A stretch of DNA of 25,670 nt from an uncultured Dysgonomonas sp. (GTDB lineage Bacteria; Bacteroidota; Bacteroidia; Bacteroidales; Dysgonomonadaceae), in assembly GCA_937875275.1 (NCBI GenBank), contig CALNCC010000177.1, positions 1-25,670 of the forward strand, written 5' to 3'. The position numbers and the translations under genes are program-made. Positions 16,705-25,215 of the stretch are shown one piece after another. The notes under the pieces are model-generated. The model was not told the DNA's origin. It searched no databases and saw only the letters and a list, made by a program, of their open reading frames with translations. Position 1 is the first letter of the stretch. Each line of letters starts with the position of its first letter.

Positions 16705-19038
16705 ATGAAAAACAAGATTCTAAATCTATTATTAATTGCGGCCTTGTTTGCTAGCGGTTCCTTGTTTGCGCAAGATGTGCCAAACTCGGGGTCTCGGTCT
16801 ACGGTAGTTAATGTATGTCGTGTACCAGGGTCAGCGAAGGTTAATGTAAACGATAAGTTGGATCCGGCCTCAACTTATGCTGTTTCAAAGGATAATAATG
16901 GTGGGCCAACGGTAGGAGAGGGTAGTCTTAAGCTTATTGATGGGATTATAAACTCTAAGTTTATGGCGCATGATTATTCAACTGCTACTTGTTGGGGTGG
17001 CGAAAAGGGTATTTGGATTTATTTTGATGCATTGGAGAAATTCGTAGTAGATAGCTATACTATTTGGACAGGGAATGACGCCGATGCACGTGACCCTTAT
17101 CGTTGGAGGCTTTTTGGTTCGAATGTAGAAAACCCGAATCGAGACGCAATTGGTGATTGGACATTATTGCATAAAGAAGACGGTCGAGACTTGCCTGGTA
17201 GACAAACAGAGCATAAGTTCTCGTTTAGCAATACTGTTGCATATCAACATTATTTGTGGCGTATTGATGCTAATAAAGGAACGTCCTTATTCCAAGTTTC
17301 AGAATTTCAATTATGGGGATACACTATCAATGCTGATCTACCTGCAACTTACGGAGCTGTTGCTGCCGGAACATCGGTTAAGATGACAGCTGCAGTTTCC
17401 AGTGAAACGGCTACCTACAAATATAAATGGGTAAATCCGATAACAAAAGAAGTACTTGGAACGACTAAAACACTAACAGTTAACCCTGATGCTACTACAG
17501 CCTATGATTTTATAACCGAAGATACTGCATCAGGTATGACGATGACTCTGACAACTACTGTTGTTGTTAAATCGGATGGGGCTGAAGCTGTTGTTGCCGA
17601 TCTTGAAGCATATTCTGCGACAAAAGGAGGATTTATGGCAAGTGAAAGCTACACGAAAGGTGTGAGTCAGCTAAATGAAACATCTTTTGTGGATGGAACA
17701 TATAAGTTTAATATTGTTGGTTTGGATCAAATTGGACGCGGAGGCTATGGCTTTGCACTTTCTAATGTAACCGGAGGCGCATATGTTGATGGAGCTGAAA
17801 TTAGTGATTTTACAGCAACAGGCGGACGTGGAGCAAATAGTAGTGAAACATACTTGGTTGCAAATACAGCGTACAAGTCGGCTCGTATGACGTTTACCAA
17901 TGCAGGATCAACCGGAACCACGATTAAGGGTATCATGGTAAATACAATTGCTTCGATGAAAAATAGTATTCAAACAGGAGAAGGTATCGGAGGAACTCCA
18001 TTTGAAGCCGGAGATTGGGTGAAAGTAGTTTTCACAAGTATTGATGTTGATAACAAGAGCAAAGTAGTCGAAGCATATCTTGCTGATTATCGTGATGAAG
18101 ATCCCGAAGCTTGGGACTTGAATGACACATGGAGATGGGTTGATCTAAGAACATTGGGTTCAGGACTTGTTGCCCTTGACGTTTCAGTGCAATCGAATAA
18201 AAGTCAAATCTCAAAGGTCGTTGCTTTGGATAATGTTGGTATGATGGCATCAGAAGAACCTTTCCAATGGACATTGAAAATAAACGGACAAGAGTGGGAT
18301 CCGAAGAATACATATGCCATAGAGCCAAGTACTGTTTCTCAAGATTTCAAGGTTGAGTTTTCTTCATCTACACATGATATATTATTGTTCTCTAACGATA
18401 GAAGAGTTAAGAGTAGACAATTTTCAGTAACTATGGCTAAACCAGTTGTGAATTTGTATAAGATCGTTCTTTCTTCGTATGAAACAGCGCATAAAGAATC
18501 ATTTGACTTGATCTTGGAACAGAAATTTGCTTTTGAGGATATCGTTGAAGTTCTTTGGAATAATACACTGATGCTAAATCTTAAAAAATTAGGCGAAGAC
18601 GGATACTACTTCTCTTCATTCCAGTGGTATAAAGACGGAGAAGCCATCCAGGGAGCCGAGAAGGCAACATATTCAGTGGGTGCGAAAAGTTCTGAGAAAT
18701 TAGATTCAAGTGCCAAATACATGGTAGAAATGTATGCCGGTAATAATGAATATTATCATACTAACGACGTTTCAGTAACGCTAAAAGGACAGAACGTTAA
18801 GGTTTATCCTAATCCGGCTACTGTAGGAGAAGTTGTTTCGGTAGAAGCAGATGTTGATCAAGCTTATTTGGCAGGTGCAGTACTTGAAGTGTATAACCTA
18901 TCTGGAATAATAGTTGCAAAACAAAAAGTAACAGGTAATGTTACTGCACTAAATCTTCCGGCAGCAGCAGGCACATACATTGTTAAGCTTAAGGGTGCAG
19001 AAGGATTTACAAGAGAATTGAAAGTAATTGTTAAATAA
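16705..19038 (+). CDS. T9SS-exported discoidin/DUF4465 surface protein
   Basis: This 777-residue protein has a signal peptide (1-22, cleavage near LFA/QD). A discoidin (F5/8 type C)-like region follows at about 75-208, with LIDGIINSKF, W98 and IWIYFD as typical features. A linker or Ig-like segment covers about 215-290. A DUF4465-like domain at about 300-515 has NTAYKSARMTF, a segment ending EAYLADYR, WRWVDLRTLG and ALDNVGM, all strong family marks. An Ig-like region at about 600-693 contains FQWYKDGEAIQG. The last 80 residues are a type A T9SS C-terminal sorting domain (VYPNPA at 700-705, VYNLSG at 729-734, AGTYIVKL, then KVIVK). Known cargo of this kind is exported through the outer membrane and either anchored or released. 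Discoidin domains often bind carbohydrate. The partner gene for an outer-membrane barrel starts 18 bases downstream. No catalytic domain was recognised, so a binding or adhesion role is inferred. Confidence 0.85.
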   Translation: MKNKILNLLLIAALFASGSLFAQDVPNSGSRSTVVNVCRVPGSAKVNVNDKLDPASTYAVSKDNNGGPTVGEGSLKLIDGIINSKFMAHDYSTATCWGGEKGIWIYFDALEKFVVDSYTIWTGNDADARDPYRWRLFGSNVENPNRDAIGDWTLLHKEDGRDLPGRQTEHKFSFSNTVAYQHYLWRIDANKGTSLFQVSEFQLWGYTINADLPATYGAVAAGTSVKMTAAVSSETATYKYKWVNPITKEVLGTTKTLTVNPDATTAYDFITEDTASGMTMTLTTTVVVKSDGAEAVVADLEAYSATKGGFMASESYTKGVSQLNETSFVDGTYKFNIVGLDQIGRGGYGFALSNVTGGAYVDGAEISDFTATGGRGANSSETYLVANTAYKSARMTFTNAGSTGTTIKGIMVNTIASMKNSIQTGEGIGGTPFEAGDWVKVVFTSIDVDNKSKVVEAYLADYRDEDPEAWDLNDTWRWVDLRTLGSGLVALDVSVQSNKSQISKVVALDNVGMMASEEPFQWTLKINGQEWDPKNTYAIEPSTVSQDFKVEFSSSTHDILLFSNDRRVKSRQFSVTMAKPVVNLYKIVLSSYETAHKESFDLILEQKFAFEDIVEVLWNNTLMLNLKKLGEDGYYFSSFQWYKDGEAIQGAEKATYSVGAKSSEKLDSSAKYMVEMYAGNNEYYHTNDVSVTLKGQNVKVYPNPATVGEVVSVEADVDQAYLAGAVLEVYNLSGIIVAKQKVTGNVTALNLPAAAGTYIVKLKGAEGFTRELKVIVK

Positions 19039-19056
19039 TCAATAAAACAGAAAAAG

Positions 19057-19968
19057 ATGAAAAGCATCATAAAAAAAGCAATATTAATGACCGCAGGGGT
19101 TGCATTCTGCCTGTCTGTAGGTGCCCAAGATATATCTAAACACGAAGTGTCGGTTTATGGCGGTGGTGGTCTTTCTACTTTAGATTATAAGGTAAGATTA
19201 GGTCATAAATCGAGAGGAGCCGGAGGAGAATTTGGAGTTGGTTATAGCTACAAGCTGTCGAACGTAGTTAGAGTAAACACAGGTGTGGAGTTAGCTCTTT
19301 ATGCAGGAAAGTTGAGACAATATAACTTCAACTATAATCAAACAGGTGTAATTGATAATTACGGAACTAATCCTTCTGGATATGAATATGAATATTATTC
19401 TTCAGTAAAGAATTACGAAGAAAAAAATACTTCAATGTTCGTGAATATTCCGGTTATGGCTCAATTTAGTTTGTTGGAAGATAAAGTTTATCTTGCGGGA
19501 GGTATCAAAATTGGTATCCCTGTTTCCGGAAAAGCAAAATCTACAACTAATAAGTTTGTAAATAATGCTTATTTCCCTGAGTTGGACAACTGGGCTGACA
19601 ATCAAGAATTCATGTCTTTGGGAACTTTCCAAAATGGAAGCTACGAATCAGACTATGATTTGAAGATGGCTTATATCCTATCTCTTGAGGCTGGATACAA
19701 ATGGAAATTGAACGAAGGAATGTCTCTATACACAGGAGCATATTTCGATTATGGTCTTAATAACATACAAGACAATAGTGGAAAATCATTCGTAAACCTA
19801 AACAAAAATGCCAACGGTGTAGATTTTACCACAGAAAGCATGCTTAACTCTAACTATATGTTAGGAGATAAAGATCTTGGTGACGTGAGAAACGAATCTT
19901 TCACAAGAAAGATTAAGGTAATGGCTTTAGGTGTAAAAGTGAGATTAGGAGTGAACCTATCTAAATAA
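19057..19968 (+). CDS. Outer-membrane beta-barrel protein (OMP_b-brl type)
   Basis: This 303-residue protein has a signal peptide (about 1-23, ending SVGAQ). The mature chain consists of alternating-pattern strands separated by polar loops, for example HEVSVYGGGGLSTLDYKV, GGEFGVGYSYKLSN, MFVNIPVMAQFSL, YLAGGIKIGIPVSG and VMALGVKVRLGVNL. This layout suits a small barrel of about eight to ten strands, as in the PorT/OmpA-like barrel families of Bacteroidetes. It starts 18 bases after the T9SS cargo gene and is followed by a strong terminator, so the two form an operon. A role as membrane partner or anchor of the cargo is possible but not shown by sequence. Confidence 0.82.
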   Translation: MKSIIKKAILMTAGVAFCLSVGAQDISKHEVSVYGGGGLSTLDYKVRLGHKSRGAGGEFGVGYSYKLSNVVRVNTGVELALYAGKLRQYNFNYNQTGVIDNYGTNPSGYEYEYYSSVKNYEEKNTSMFVNIPVMAQFSLLEDKVYLAGGIKIGIPVSGKAKSTTNKFVNNAYFPELDNWADNQEFMSLGTFQNGSYESDYDLKMAYILSLEAGYKWKLNEGMSLYTGAYFDYGLNNIQDNSGKSFVNLNKNANGVDFTTESMLNSNYMLGDKDLGDVRNESFTRKIKVMALGVKVRLGVNLSK

Positions 19969-19988
19969 TAGAGATTAGAATCAAGAAC

Positions 19989-20024
19989 AAGAAAGGATGG
20001 CATTTGCCATCCTTTCTTATTTTC
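19989..20024 (+). terminator. Strong rho-independent terminator
   Basis: A perfect 13-bp stem, AAGAAAGGATGGC (19989-20001) with GCCATCCTTTCTT (20006-20018), encloses an ATTT loop and is followed by ATTTTC. It lies 20 bases after the barrel gene and closes the two-gene operon. Confidence 0.85.
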
Positions 20025-20125
20025 ATACTGTCTCGTTCTAAAATAGTGTAATACAAAAAAGGTAAGTGATCACAAAATCAGCAGACAGTTTCAGCTCTTG
20101 ATTCGTATACTTAGATTAAAAACAC

Positions 20126-20133
20126 TACTTTTG
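20126..20133 (+). promoter_or_regulatory. Possible -7 element upstream of the DUF3127 gene
   Basis: TACTTTTG matches TAnnTTTG and lies 39 bases before the chosen ATG. The nearest upstream TTG (20098-20100) is 25 bases away, longer than the preferred 19, so the match is partial. Confidence 0.4.
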
Positions 20134-20172
20134 TGCTTTCAAGTTTGATACAATAAAAATATATTTTTGCAA

Positions 20173-20532
20173 ATGGAATTAACAGCTAAATTAATACAAG
20201 TACTGCCTCCTCAGACCGGAATGGGAAAGAATGGTGAATGGAAAAGACAAAACATTATTCTTGAAACAGACGGTATGTATCCCAAGAAGGTGTGTGTTAC
20301 AATATGGGGAAACAAGGCAGACGAATCTATACTGAAAGAGGGCAATCTGTTAAATGTCTCGTTCGATGTTGAGAGCCGCGAATATAATAGCAACTGGTAT
20401 ACCGATTTGAGAGCGTGGAAAGTAGAGTTAGCCGGAGGGAACAATGTTCCTGCTTCAACCGGATTCTCGGCAGCCGATGATCCTACTCCGGTTGACTTTG
20501 GAGGGGGAAACGAAGATGATCTTCCTTTCTGA
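20173..20532 (+). CDS. DUF3127 family OB-fold protein with SSB-like acidic tip
   Basis: This 119-residue cytoplasmic protein belongs to a small family common in Bacteroidetes and of unknown function. I chose the ATG at 20173, which gives MELTAKLIQVLP, the expected family start. A TTG two codons upstream is unlikely, since it overlaps an AT-rich stretch. The first 90 residues alternate beta strands as in an OB fold (ELTAKLIQ, WKRQNIILETD, KKVCVTIWG, LLNVSFDVESREY, WYTDLRAWKVEL). After a glycine/serine-rich linker the protein ends in GGNEDDLPF. This resembles the acidic C-terminal tip by which single-stranded DNA-binding protein recruits partners. A nucleic-acid-binding role is therefore plausible but inferred. 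The gene converges on nadK with 8 bases between the stops and no clear terminator. Confidence 0.85.
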   Translation: MELTAKLIQVLPPQTGMGKNGEWKRQNIILETDGMYPKKVCVTIWGNKADESILKEGNLLNVSFDVESREYNSNWYTDLRAWKVELAGGNNVPASTGFSAADDPTPVDFGGGNEDDLPF

Positions 20533-20540
20533 CCAGTATA

Positions 20541-21428
20541 TCATCCCAATCGGGGATCAGTTCCCCACTTGAGTTTATCGCGGAGTGTTCCGTAGAACGT
20601 GTGCCCTGTACGTTTCAATACTTTGAGGGTAAAGCTTGCCTTTCTGATAGTCAGTTTGGTATCTGCCGAGAATACTTCGGAACGTCCGTCGAGAGACACG
20701 AGGAAGCTCCCGTTGCGGCTTTCTACTTCAAGACCTATCTCGCTTGTGTCGTCAATCACCAATGGCCTTGCATTGAGGCTGTGTGACGCCACCGGAGATA
20801 TAATGAAGCTCGAAGCTGTAGGAGTCATTATAGGACCTCCTACGCTAAGGGAGTAGGCGGTTGATCCTGTCGGTGTTGCGACAATCAATCCATCTGCCCT
20901 GTATGAGGTCAGATACTCTCCGTTGATCATTGCATGCACAGTTATCATCGACGCTGTGTCTTGCTTTAGTATTGCAACTTCGTTGAGCGCATAGTTGAAA
21001 TCTCGGAAGTCTTTATGTTCAGTCGATAGTTGAAGCTGAGATCTGTTCTCAATTCTATATTTCCCCGACAAGATGTCGTTCAGTGACTCTTCGATATCGT
21101 TGTCTGTTACATCAGCAAGGAATCCCAAATGCCCGGTATTGATTCCAAAAACGGGAATATCTTTTTTACCTACAGCTGCTGCCGTACGCAAGAATGTACC
21201 ATCTCCTCCGATACTGATAGCCAGATCGGCAGAGAAATCATCTTCATTTTCTGTTACAATACCGTCTATCTGACAATCTATTTTTAGGTCTGATTGTAAA
21301 TAATCATAAAATCGTTTTTGCAGATGTAGTTCAACATTGTGGGCAGACAAGACATCGAATATACGATCTATCCGTCCCGCATCTTGCCTCTTATTCCCGA
21401 AAATGACAATCTTCTTCCTTTCTTTCAT
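20541..21428 (-). CDS. nadK: NAD kinase
   Basis: This 295-residue cytoplasmic enzyme phosphorylates NAD to NADP using ATP or polyphosphate. The defining motifs are all present: GGDGTFLR (74-81) with the catalytic aspartate D76, NTGHLGF (97-103), the NE pair (149-150) in ALNEVAI, and the long NAD-binding segment from DGLIVATPTG (179-188) through STAYSLSVGGPI. In that last segment a valine replaces the more usual alanine before GGP, a mild change. Then comes P212..SHSLNARPLV. The length and N-terminal start (MKERKKIVIFGN) suit bacterial NadK. The gene is divergent from the calcium ATPase gene. No TAnnTTTG element could be found in the 263-base gap between them. Confidence 0.95.
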   Translation of the reverse strand: MKERKKIVIFGNKRQDAGRIDRIFDVLSAHNVELHLQKRFYDYLQSDLKIDCQIDGIVTENEDDFSADLAISIGGDGTFLRTAAAVGKKDIPVFGINTGHLGFLADVTDNDIEESLNDILSGKYRIENRSQLQLSTEHKDFRDFNYALNEVAILKQDTASMITVHAMINGEYLTSYRADGLIVATPTGSTAYSLSVGGPIMTPTASSFIISPVASHSLNARPLVIDDTSEIGLEVESRNGSFLVSLDGRSEVFSADTKLTIRKASFTLKVLKRTGHTFYGTLRDKLKWGTDPRLG

Positions 21429-21691
21429 AATTCTCTTTATCCTTAGAACCTTGTAAAACTACACAAAATTTATTGCTCAATAGTAAAAGCCTGAAGATAA
21501 TATTTCCGAGGAATTGTTTTCATATAAAATTATTCAGAGGTTAGATTGAGATTCTCAGACCCAGCTATTCTCAAAAGCGTCTATACCAAATGAATCTTTA
21601 AGTTTTCTTAATTTTTTCCATGTCATGCATTTTTGTAGATTTACAGAAAATTTCATAAACGTATATACAGTCCCAAAATTCAATTTAAAAC

Positions 21692-24610
21692 ATGGCCAAT
21701 AAGAAACGACACGAAGGATTATCGGAAAAAGAAGTTATAGAAAGCCGCTTAAAACATGGCGACAATCTGATAACCCCTCCTGAAAAAACTCCGGCATGGA
21801 AACTTTTTCTTGAGAAATTTCAAGACCCTATTATCCGAATCTTACTTATTGCAGCCTTCCTCTCGTTGATTATATCCTTTATTCATAACGAATATATAGA
21901 AACTATCGGGATCTTCTGTGCCATTCTTCTTGCAACGGGAATATCGTTTTGGTTCGAGATGGATGCCAATAAAAAATTCGAAGTTCTCAATCAGGCTGAG
22001 GATGAAGAGCCTATAATGGTAGTCAGAGATGGTAATGTATGCGAGGTGCAGAAAAAAGACATTGTTGTTGGCGATATTGTTATTCTCGAAACAGGAAATG
22101 AAGTCCCCGCCGATGGCGAATTGTTCGAAGCAGTATCGTTGCAGATGGACGAATCGACCCTTACAGGCGAGCCGAGCATGGACAAAACAATTGACCCGGC
22201 ATTTTTCAAACCCGAAGCTACTTATCCGTCTAACTATGTGCTGAGAAGCACGAAGGTTATTAACGGACACGGAGCCTATATTGTAAGCAAAGTAGGGGAT
22301 AGCACCGAGTTTGGTGGCGTAGCGCAGAAGGCGACCGAAAAGGTAGAAGGGAAAACACCTTTGGATAAGCAGTTGACCACACTTGCCAAGTTTATCGGAG
22401 TAGCCGGATTGTCTATCGCTGTGCTTACGTTCTCTTTCCTTTTTTGTAAGGATATTTTCTTCAATCCACAGATGCATCTGACTTTAGGTCAATTGGGGCT
22501 TTTGGGGGCTGTCATGTCGGGGCTTGTTATTGCTCTGTCTAAGATGTGGGTTCCGATCGTTATTGACGGTATATCTCTTACCGGAAAAAGAATCCCTGTG
22601 CCCAAGATGATTGATCAACGAAGTTGGTTGGTATGGATACTGCTTGGTTTTTTCACAACAGTATTGTTTGTCGGCATCGGTTGTCTTTTCGGAGTACACC
22701 CCAATCGTGAAGAAGCATGGATCGACATAGAGATAGCAAGTAATATATTACAATATTTCATGGTTGCCGTAACCCTTGTCGTTGTAGCCGTACCCGAGGG
22801 TTTGCCGATGAGTGTAACCCTGAGCCTTGCGATGAGTATGCGCCGTATGTTGAAGTCGAACAATCTTGTCCGAAAGATTCACGCATGTGAGACTATGGGC
22901 GCAGCCACGGTTATATGTACAGATAAGACAGGTACATTGACTCAAAACCAGATGCAAGTTTATCAGACCAATTTCTATGGATTGAAAGATCAGGCATTGG
23001 GAGATGATGCTGTGAGCAAACTGATAATTGAGAATATTGCCGCCAACTCTACGGGCTTTCTCAACCTCTCGAATAAAGAAAAAATAACGGCTCTTGGTAA
23101 CCCAACCGAAGGTGCTCTGCTGTTGTGGCTAAACAAGAACAACGTAGACTATTTAGACATTCGCGAAAACACAACGATAAAGGCTCAGATACCGTTCTCT
23201 ACCGAGCGAAAATACATGGCAACCCTTCTTGATTCCAATCAGTTGGGGAAACGCGTAATTTATATAAAAGGTGCGCCGGAGGTCGTATTGTCGAAGTGTA
23301 AACAGATACAAACAGAGAATGGGGTAACCGACATAGACGATTATCGACAGGGCATACAAGATCAGTTGCTCGAATATCAGAATCAGGCGAAGAGAACGTT
23401 AGGATTTGCTTTTGCGTTTGATGAAGACGGCAAACAAGCGAATCTTGAGTCAGTAGAAGGTCTCAAATTTATATTTATGGGCATAACAGCTATCTCAGAC
23501 CCTGTGCGCCCTGATGTTCCGGCAGCAGTAGCACGATGCCTCAATGCCGGTATAAAGGTAAAAATTGTAACGGGCGATACTTATGCTACGGCGCGAGAAA
23601 TAGGACGCAAGATAGGCATCTGGAATACAGATAGTGATACCGATCTGAATATTATTTCGGGAGACGAATTTGAGAAGTTATCGGACGAAGAGGCTCGCAA
23701 ATTGGTTACGGAACTAAAGATCATGTACCGTGCACGTCCTACCGACAAGCAAAGACTGGTGTACTTGTTGAAAAAAAGAGGTCAGATTGTAGCAGTAACC
23801 GGAGACGGAACAAATGATGCTCCTGCGCTTAACTATGCCGATGTAGGTCTGTCGATGGGTAGCGGAACATCAGTCGCCAAGGGGGCAAGTGATATAACCC
23901 TGCTCGACGATTCGTTTAGCAGCATAGCAACTGCCGTTATGTGGGGGCGATCGCTCTATCAAAACATCCAACGATTTATCTTGTTCCAGCTGACAATCAA
24001 TCTCACGGCTTTGCTGATTGTGTTTCTCGGCTCTATGCTGGGGCACGAGTTGCCGCTGACCGTAACTCAGATGTTGTGGGTCAACCTTATCATGGATACC
24101 TTCGCTGCGGGAGCTTTGGCTTCGCTGCCACCTAATCCGAAAGTAATGGATGACAAGCCAAGAAACAACAGATCTTTTATTATAACCCCACTGATTGGGA
24201 GGAGTATTCTCTTTGCCGGATCGCTGTTTGTCATCGTGCTGTTAGGCATGCTTGTCTATTTTCAAGATCCGATTCATTTAGACCAGTTCTTCTCTCATGT
24301 TCCGGCAGCCGAGCGTTCCGATTACTTTCTGTCGTATTTCTTCACTGTATTCGTAATGCTTCAATTCTGGAACTTGTTCAATGCAAAAGCATTTGCCTCA
24401 GGTAAATCTGCTTTCAGCGATCTGTCCGAGAGCAAGGGATTCTTAATTGTGTCCTTACTCATTCTTATCGGTCAATTTATTATCGTAACTTTCGGTGGAG
24501 ATGTATTCCGTACAGTGCCTCTTTACGCAAAGGATTGGGCAATAATAATTGGGGGAACATCTATCATCCTTTGGATAGGGGAGGCGATTCGCTTTGTAAC
24601 GAAAAAATAA
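21692..24610 (+). CDS. P-type calcium-transporting ATPase (IIB/PMCA-like) with extra membrane segments
   Basis: This 972-residue inner-membrane cation pump carries all P-type motifs. They are TGE (158-160), phosphorylated D411 in DKTGTLTQ, KGAPE (526-530) in the nucleotide-binding domain, TGDT (627-630), and the hinge TGDGTNDAPA (703-712). Calcium ligands are visible in M4 (E369 in PEGLP) and M6 (N798 and D802 in WVNLIMD). M5 has N770 followed by TA where SERCA has a glutamate, so a single calcium site of the IIB type is likely. The usual M3-M4 region is expanded. Between M3 (about 234-251) and M4 (about 351-375) lie two further hydrophobic stretches (about 267-291 and 312-334), which may give twelve TM helices in place of ten. 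The expected role is calcium export. The gene appears monocistronic. Confidence 0.93.
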   Translation: MANKKRHEGLSEKEVIESRLKHGDNLITPPEKTPAWKLFLEKFQDPIIRILLIAAFLSLIISFIHNEYIETIGIFCAILLATGISFWFEMDANKKFEVLNQAEDEEPIMVVRDGNVCEVQKKDIVVGDIVILETGNEVPADGELFEAVSLQMDESTLTGEPSMDKTIDPAFFKPEATYPSNYVLRSTKVINGHGAYIVSKVGDSTEFGGVAQKATEKVEGKTPLDKQLTTLAKFIGVAGLSIAVLTFSFLFCKDIFFNPQMHLTLGQLGLLGAVMSGLVIALSKMWVPIVIDGISLTGKRIPVPKMIDQRSWLVWILLGFFTTVLFVGIGCLFGVHPNREEAWIDIEIASNILQYFMVAVTLVVVAVPEGLPMSVTLSLAMSMRRMLKSNNLVRKIHACETMGAATVICTDKTGTLTQNQMQVYQTNFYGLKDQALGDDAVSKLIIENIAANSTGFLNLSNKEKITALGNPTEGALLLWLNKNNVDYLDIRENTTIKAQIPFSTERKYMATLLDSNQLGKRVIYIKGAPEVVLSKCKQIQTENGVTDIDDYRQGIQDQLLEYQNQAKRTLGFAFAFDEDGKQANLESVEGLKFIFMGITAISDPVRPDVPAAVARCLNAGIKVKIVTGDTYATAREIGRKIGIWNTDSDTDLNIISGDEFEKLSDEEARKLVTELKIMYRARPTDKQRLVYLLKKRGQIVAVTGDGTNDAPALNYADVGLSMGSGTSVAKGASDITLLDDSFSSIATAVMWGRSLYQNIQRFILFQLTINLTALLIVFLGSMLGHELPLTVTQMLWVNLIMDTFAAGALASLPPNPKVMDDKPRNNRSFIITPLIGRSILFAGSLFVIVLLGMLVYFQDPIHLDQFFSHVPAAERSDYFLSYFFTVFVMLQFWNLFNAKAFASGKSAFSDLSESKGFLIVSLLILIGQFIIVTFGGDVFRTVPLYAKDWAIIIGGTSIILWIGEAIRFVTKK

Positions 24611-24840
24611 CGATAGCTTCTTCCACATGGGTTGTAGAATGCGCTAAAGAATCATAGTCTGGCACAGATAGAACGGAGAAGAGGAAGTAAGGTTTCAGGA
24701 TCGACTCCTTCTTCTTAATCGCAGAAATAGATAAGTCTGATGACTGTGCTGTGCTTACGGAAAGAACCAGAACGGATGTGCCTTGCCTCTGGCGTAATAG
24801 GAGCGAGATTCTCTATATTCCTCATTTTTGTAAATATAAA

Positions 24841-24871
24841 TTTGGTGTATATAAAATTTATTATATCTTTG
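24841..24871 (+). promoter_or_regulatory. Consensus promoter of tRNA-Phe
   Basis: TTTG (24841-24844), 19 bases, then TATCTTTG (24864-24871) is a full match to the Bacteroidetes primary sigma-factor promoter. Transcription would start about 7 bases later, some 10 bases before the mature tRNA. Confidence 0.8.
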
Positions 24872-24889
24872 CACTCGCAATAACGCAAT

Positions 24890-24962
24890 GGTGCCATAGC
24901 TCAGTTGGTAGAGCAACGGATTGAAAATCCGTGTGTCCCTAGTTCGATTCTTGGTGGCACCA
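24890..24962 (+). tRNA. tRNA-Phe (GAA)
   Basis: This is a complete 73-base cloverleaf. The acceptor GGTGCCA (24890-24896) pairs with TGGCACC (24955-24961), and the discriminator is A. The D arm is AGCTCAGTTGGTAGAGC. The anticodon stem ACGGA/TCCGT encloses the loop TTGAAAA, with anticodon GAA at 24923-24925. The T arm contains AGTTCGATTC. CCA is not encoded (CTT follows the discriminator), as is common in Bacteroidetes. An integrase gene reads away from its 3' end, so the 3' half of the tRNA is the likely attachment site of an integrated element. Confidence 0.96.
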
Positions 24963-24987
24963 CTTAAGAAGAGTAGCAAAACGAAGC

Positions 24988-25028
24988 AAATCCCTGAAAC
25001 ATAGACAGTTTCAGGGATTTTCCTTTTT
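24988..25028 (+). terminator. Terminator after tRNA-Phe
   Basis: A perfect 13-bp stem, AAATCCCTGAAAC (24988-25000) with GTTTCAGGGATTT (25008-25020), encloses a 7-base loop and is followed by TCCTTTTT. It lies 25 bases after the tRNA. If the attachment core lies in the tRNA, this terminator may belong to the inserted element. Confidence 0.8.
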
Positions 25029-25194
25029 AGGGCAACCCTGTGAAAATGGCAAAAAATGGCCATTTATAGAACATTTCTCTTTGTTCATTCATATGCTTTT
25101 TATTTCGGCGAAAAAAAGCAAACGAAACGGTATCTAATGTGCTGATTTGCCGGATTTTGCATACCGACAAACTCGTTTCATTTCCTTAATTTTG
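25029..25194. promoter_or_regulatory. Inverted-repeat-rich leader before the integrase gene
   Basis: There is no gene here. Three inverted repeats are visible: AGGG-CAA-CCCT (25029-25039); AAATGGC/GCCATTT (25044-25065, 8-base loop); and GAAAC-GGTAT (25124-25133) against ATACC (25161-25165) and GTTTC (25175-25179). A possible -7 element TAATTTTG lies at 25187-25194, 21 bases before the integrase start, without a well-spaced -33 partner. Such repeats near an att site could be integrase arm or excisionase sites; that is inference. Confidence 0.4.
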
Positions 25195-25215
25195 AACCAT
25201 TAAAAAAGAGGTATT

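Noticed and set aside
20167..20169. TTG as an alternative start of the DUF3127 gene
   Set aside because: The ATG two codons later gives the expected family N-terminus, and the TTG sits in an AT-rich stretch without other support.
20552..20566. GGGGA/TCCCC hairpin at the DUF3127-nadK convergence
   Set aside because: It is only a short stem, lies within the nadK coding end and has no T-tract on either side, so it was not called a terminator.
21429..21691. Promoters for nadK and the calcium ATPase in the divergent gap
   Set aside because: No TAnnTTTG on either strand. The nearest is CATTTTTG at 21628-21635, which lacks the TA, so none was called.
21842..22477. 211-codon frame antisense to the calcium ATPase
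   Set aside because: It lies wholly within a well-supported gene on the other strand, and its translation shows no domain. Treated as a shadow frame.
24680..24720. Imperfect AAGAGGAAGT/ACTCCTTCTT hairpin after the calcium ATPase gene
   Set aside because: It includes a mismatch and a wobble pair, and no T-run follows. It is too weak to list as a terminator.
24755..25063. 102-codon minus-strand reading frame across tRNA-Phe
   Set aside because: It is the antisense of a tRNA and its terminator, giving the familiar spurious peptide with TRDTRIFNPLLYQLSYG. No gene-like context.
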